Assembly (NCBI GenBank): GCA_963930645.1
Contig: OZ005649.1
Coordinates: forward strand, 77,871,626 to 77,935,625
DNA length: 64,000 nt
Direction: 5' to 3'
Source of the DNA: Salticus scenicus
Taxonomy: Eukaryota > Arthropoda > Arachnida > Araneae > Salticidae
Part shown: positions 58,501 to 64,000 of the stretch, in pieces
Numbering within the stretch: position 1 is the first letter of the stretch
Layout of the letters: each line of letters opens with the position of its first letter
Position numbers and translations under genes: made by a program
Notes under the pieces: generated by a model
The model's database searches: none
Seen by the model: the letters and a program-made list of their open reading frames with translations, nothing else
What the model was told of the DNA's origin: nothing

Positions 58501-61500
58501 ATAATGAGCGCTTTTTTGTAAACAAGTTACTTCAAGTAAATTACTTGTATAATAAAATTTCACTTGTCTTTAGCTATTTTAATACACATACACATTAGTG
58601 CACATAAATGTTTCAAACAGTTCTTCGGGATATGTATTATAACTCAATGCTTAGTATATCAGGACAGCCCTTCCCTTCATTCCTTCATTGAAGTTAGATT
58701 ATTATTATTATTATTATTTTTTTTTTTTTTACAATATCTACATATTTACATTTACTAAATGGCTAATCAAGATGCTCAAAATAAGTCAACATCAAAAGTT
58801 TTATTGCAAGAACGGTCAGTAAATACAAGTAGCAAGTTATTTAATTCTAATTTCTATATTAGCATGCAAATTAAAATATGTAGCTAAGTATCGCTGTTCA
58901 GATTAGACTTTCTACTACTGGTACCTCTATAAATGAAAACAATTTCATATTTCAGTGTAATCAGGTTTTCAATCGTTATTGATCTTTGGAAGAAAAATAT
59001 TAAAGAAAATAATATATATGTATTATTTAATAACTTAATTACACGATGGAACATTTGAGTAGAAAGTAAAAGTTATATTTTTTATTAAAAGTATTTCGAG
59101 TTTTAAAGGTTTTTTCAAACACTGAGACATGTTCTTGTGCAAACAACGTTAGAAATAATAAAATAAAAAGCTGTATACATTTAGACGGAAATAATGCTAA
59201 ATTCCCGAACGCTTACATAATTAACCTTTAAAACAATATAGGAAATTTTAATGTTGAATTTTTCACTAATAAGTTATATTTCCTTTTTTAATACACAGTA
59301 GTTAAAACTGAATATGTAATATCTAAATATAAAAAACTAAATATTAATAAATAAATTTTCATATAGTCTACCTTATTTTTATATATAATTAAAATTAACT
59401 TTATAAAACAAGATAAATGTATTTATAAATAATAAAATATTAAACTATCGCTATAAATAAAAATTATTTGACATATTTTTTAAAGTTAAAAATTAACTGT
59501 CGTTAAAAAAAAAAAAAAAATAAATTAGTACATAATATACGAATTTACTTCAGATCAATGTAATATAATTTGAAATTTTTACTATGTTAGAAACACAGTT
59601 CTAGAATATTACAAAATAACCTGTTTCACAAAAAGCCCTTTAATGGGATTAAAAATTTTCAAACCCTCTTAAAGTGTCCCAAAGGCTCTATTTTCAGCCA
59701 TTTCAAGCAGATCTGTTACAGTGAAGTATTTTATAGTAAGTAATATTTCCGAAAACACATTTAGAGCTTTCTATTATTATTGTGCTCTTAATATTATATT
59801 TTTGGAGTAATTTATAAAAAAAAAAAAATGTCTGGAAATAAAGCAAAGAGTGTAAAGTGTAAAGTGTAAAGTTTTTTTTTTTTATTATTTTTATTATTTT
59901 TATTAACTTTAAAACATACTTTCTTGTATTCACTAGTTCTGATATATTATTTGAGGATTTTTTATTTCTCTATTTTTTATTTAAACAAGTATATTTTGAA
60001 TTTATTTTTAAAATTTCATTTTTTAAAAATGTTTTGAAGTTTGAATTTAAACAGAATCAAATTTTAATAAATAAAAATCTTTGCATGTAAACACGATAAA
60101 TTCTAAAACGCCATAAACTTCTACAACATTCCCGCCCCCCCCCCCCCCATGTTTTTTGTTTATATAAAAATATTTTTTTTTTATAAGTCTATAATACACC
60201 ATTTCTCCGATCAAAGTACGAACCATACAATATTTATCGTACATATAATTGCCAAGTCTCGGATTTCGGCGGAAGACTTCATACGAGAAAAATTAAATAA
60301 TAAATTTCATTTTATTTAATCGTGGAAATTTAATATCAAACATTTCTGTAAAAATTAGAAACGCTAGCAAGTATTATCGTACGGTTGCTAACACTGCCTC
60401 CGATGCCAGTTTTAGATTCATACACTCACCCATAGATATATAATGGTTAAAATATAAGTATCTTTCAAATATAAGCAAAATTATATTTTCATCAGTTAAA
60501 TTTAAAATGGAATTTCTTAGTATGATAATTTTAAACAGATATTAGTGATTTTGTATAAAATTTTAATAAAAAAAAAAAAAAAAAAAACTTTCATAAATGT
60601 TAATAAAACATATTACTCATCTTTATCAGCCATTGGTTTTTAAGGTATTAAATATATTTGTGCACTTTGTTAGAATATCTTGAAGATTTGAGTTAATATA
60701 TCTTTAAATTAAAAAGAAAATCCAATAAAGTTGTAACAGTCCAACAGTGTTAGAAATTGTCTCACAAACTTAAGAAAGGTTCAAACAATCATACTTCAAT
60801 GTTAGAATAGTTACCACATACGTCAGATTTGAAGGTTATAAGAAAAACCACCGGGTATTCTTTTAAACTGATCACCCTATATATATATGTACATGTCTCG
60901 CAGCGTTCGTTTTTTGTTATTTTATTATAATGTCACCAATGCCGTCAATAAGGATTTTTCTCGAATATTTTTGACTGTTTTAATGCCAAAATATTATGTT
61001 AAAAAGTATTGTTTTAAAATTGTGGTTAAAAAAGTAAAGTGGACATAAAATTTTAGGAACGTTGCGAGGCTATATATATATGCATTTATATACACGCACA
61101 TATATATATATATATGTGTCAGGGTGTGAGTAGACTGTTTCAAAAAGTAATAAATTTCTGTAATTACTATTCATGCCGAAAAATGCTGTGACAAACGATA
61201 ATTTAAAACTTCTGAAAATTTTAAACGGTTATATAATATATAACTGAACTCTCAAAGACATCAAAAAACTAAATTTTTGCATATTTTCTCAAATAAATAC
61301 ACCTTGTACATGTAGAATAATGAGCATGTAAAATACATCTTGTACATCTTCAATAAATATAGACACAAAGTGTATTCATATATGCTATTTATCAGTCTCT
61401 GTTTGTAAATCAGTAAAGCAATTATATAATTTTTTTTAAATACTTAAGAAATAAATAGGTTAATTAAATTTAGTCTTTTGAGATCTTCGTTTGGTTGATA

Positions 61501-62575
61501 CAAGCTGCATCATCAGCTTCAATTATAGCTAATGATGTAGCAGATCCCTGTGGTGCTATTGATGTATAAATAATCAAAATTTAACAAATAATCACAATTA
61601 GATGACCAATTGTTGATATCAAGTTTAGACTGGTCAAAAACCTCTCTTCAATAGTCAATTCATTTTGTTATCTCAGCATTTCAGGCTATTGTATTCAATG
61701 GTAACGAACTGACATTATTAACTAGTACCATAGATAAGTCAAGAAAGTTAATATGTTCATGAATGGAAGAAAATTCTCACAAAATGTTTTCGCTGAGTAC
61801 CCCGTTTATTGTTTATTTTCATAACACATTATTACTTGATATTACTGGTTAAATTTAACGTGTACCAGTATTTGTGTTAGATATAGGGAAGATTTTAGAT
61901 ATTGAAAAATTATCACTTGAAATTATTTGAAATGTCTTTATTATGCATATTAAAGAAATAAACATGCAAAATGCTTCTATTTGTTTAATTTGTGAGTGTG
62001 AAGAAATTGCTCACATCCTTGCCGCTTTATGTTTTGATGCAATTAGTTACAGGTAATTTATACAGGTACTATAAATTAATTTAGAAAGAATTTTAAAAGA
62101 ACTTATTTTCTTGGTGCTACGATGTAACATACAATAAATTCTGGTTACTAGAGTATTTGAAAAAAAAAAAAAAGTTTTCTATAAACAGGACCGCAATTTG
62201 ACGTATTTCGTTTTTTTTAAAAATGCTTGGATATTCATAAACCAAAGAAAAAATAAATCTGCATCATTTGATAAATACATGGCTGGATATGTTTTGGCAG
62301 AAAAAGAAAAAGCAGTTGTAAAAATTTTTGAAAAGGATATTTTACAGTTCCTTTGAAATTTATTAGAAAAAATAATTCCAGCCTTACTTTACTTATCTTT
62401 AGTTTCTATTATTAACATTCATTTTGTTAGTTGATTCGAATTATTTGCCTGGCGGTAGTTTCAACCACGTGGTGCCTACCCTCGTGCACGATGGATAGCA
62501 AAAGGCATTTATTGACAAAATATTTGATATTTGAAGCTAAACTAATAAAAAATGTTAAAATGAAAAAATTAAGGT

Positions 62576-63467
62576 ATGTGCCTACCCTAAAATCGTCGTT
62601 TTGGTGAAAATTTTCCATTTTTTTATATTTGTTCATTTTATAGGCCATACATTTAGTATTTCAAAAGTACTTTATTTTTGTTTTCATGACAACTAGAAGC
62701 AAAGTTATAGTATGAATAATAAACTGGAAGTGGAATAGACAAAGAGCTAATCCAGAAATCGAAATGCAATTCTCTACAAGCAACAAAGTTATCCAAAAAA
62801 AAAAAAAAATTCCTAAAAGAAAGTCAAAATTTGTCAAAAATGAAACAAAATAGGGATTAACGTACACATATGGCGAGTTTGAAAAGTCTCAAGTGTCTAC
62901 AAAATTTTTTGTGCTGTATTAAAATCTTTACATGCGGTTTCAGAGAAACTGTGTTTTTCGTTATTTTTGTTTGCGATTACATTCATTTCTCAAAATGTAT
63001 TTAGAATATTGAACTGAAATTTTACCAAAATGTTTTATTCATCTTTAGCTATGTTCTGTAGCAAAATCTAATCTCTTTGTATTTATTTATTGATTTTACT
63101 GGCAGCTTCTTGGAGAAGTGAGGATTTTTCTTGTTTAATTTTGAGTTTTTGTACTAAGTATGGAATATTTAAATAAATTTTTATAAGTACAGCAAATCTT
63201 TCTACAGAACACAGGTAAGTATGTTATTTCTATACTACGTAAAGATTATTGAAATATATTTATTAGAGTCTATTATAGGAAATGTAGCAAAAATGAAAAT
63301 TTTCACTAGATTTTTTCAAAATATTGGCTGTATTTTAAAATTTAAAGAAAAGTACTGTAAAATTTCATTTAAATTCGCAGTTTTGTATCCCATCTTAGTT
63401 AAATACATGTGGGTTTCAATAAAATTTTATGTATTTTTAAAAAAGTACTTCGTATGTAGGCACATAC
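62576..63467. mobile_element. TTAA-flanked DNA element, block B copy
   Basis: Begins GGTATGTGCCTAC after TTAA and ends GTAGGCACATACC; the right flank here is GTAA rather than TTAA, a point change in the target duplication. Otherwise collinear with 9313-10211. The 83-codon open frame near its right end differs from the block A version by one residue, as expected from overall identity, and is not evidence of coding. Confidence 0.65.
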
Positions 63468-64000
63468 CGTAATAACTATGTATTAAATTAAAATCTTTAA
63501 TGTTGTTGCATATAATACAATTAATGGAGTTTGTTTAAAATGTGTTCAAAATTGACAATGACGGAATTTCATTTTATTCAACATAAGGTTTGTATAAACC
63601 AAAGTAAAACAAAACGTGACCCCTCCCCCACACCCCGCCGCAAAAAAAAAAAAAAAAAAAAAAGCGCAACATTTATATTAAGTTTTATTTTTGAAATGTG
63701 TGTTTTTAAACAAACAATATGATTCCTGTAAATTTAAGTGATACTGGTTCCACTAGAATTCAGAAATATATTAATTTTACACTTATATAAAAGTATTGCA
63801 TTGCTATGATTTAATAAACATTATTACTAAAAAGTTCAAATACATAGAATGCGGAAGGTATTTAAATAGTTTTTTCGAGTTAGCTATCATTCATACAAAA
63901 TTTAATTAAAGTATTTGTAGTAAATTAGTGAATACTTAACCAGAAAACAGGTAAGACCGTACATTTAGTATATAGAACTGCACGTTAAAATTAAATGAGT

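Larger units (their letters stand above)
57763..64000. repeat. Segmental direct duplication, block B (continues past window)
   Basis: Collinear with 4478-10741. It repeats the promoter-like patch (E-box TCACGTGA at 58204-58211, CCAAT boxes nearby), the T-rich and A-rich tracts, the hairpin near 61500-61540 and the TTAA element. Differences are scattered substitutions, loss of most of the (CA)n tract (61090-61110), a C-run expansion (60135-60148) and homopolymer changes. The right boundary lies beyond the window. Confidence 0.95.

Overview
This window is AT-rich, gene-poor eukaryotic nuclear DNA. It has long A/T homopolymers, (TA)n, (AC)n and (AAT)n microsatellites, retroelement LTRs, Helitrons, Tc1-like transposons, many MITE-like palindromes, and only two convincing host genes. 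Both genes encode arthropod-type seven-transmembrane gustatory receptors. An arthropod is therefore likely; a chelicerate, perhaps a spider, is my guess from the receptor style and LTR ends, but nothing here proves it.

Layout. 1-4477: diverged tandem repeats and a 255-bp foldback element. 4478-10741: block A of a 6.2-kb direct duplication whose second copy (block B, 57763-64000) runs off the right edge. 11500-14719: a Helitron-rich segment with a MITE nested in a 2.37-kb Helitron. 17306-18397 (-): gustatory receptor 1. 19019-19140: a noncoding block shared with receptor 2. 20.4-23.3 kb: a CRE-containing region, an (AC)n tract, a long-TIR MITE and a GTCTGTCTG-headed repeat. 25.5-29.4 kb: diverged repeats, a one-armed MITE, an LTR and two small MITEs. 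29.98-32.0 kb: a ~173-bp tandem array. 32.25-32.87 kb: a second LTR. 36.5-40.1 kb: three copies of one MITE family, one of them splitting a dead Tc1-like transposase. 40.1-42.6 kb: featureless. 42.66-43.06 kb: a tRNA-like SINE candidate. 44452-45552 (-): gustatory receptor 2. 46230-46341: its shared upstream block. 49.5-51.1 kb: a fourth MITE of the family and a 1.03-kb Helitron. 55596-56730: a decayed Tc1-like element with both long TIRs.

The two receptors lie on the same strand about 26 kb apart and are clear paralogs: 60 of 72 C-terminal residues are identical. Homology also extends into noncoding DNA about 0.6-0.8 kb upstream of each start, so they look like members of a dispersed tandem receptor family whose spacing was inflated by transposons. 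Nothing else looks like an intact protein-coding gene; the other short open frames lie in repeats or are not preserved between the duplicated blocks. No rRNA, CRISPR array or endogenous virus gene was found. All identity statements are by eye.
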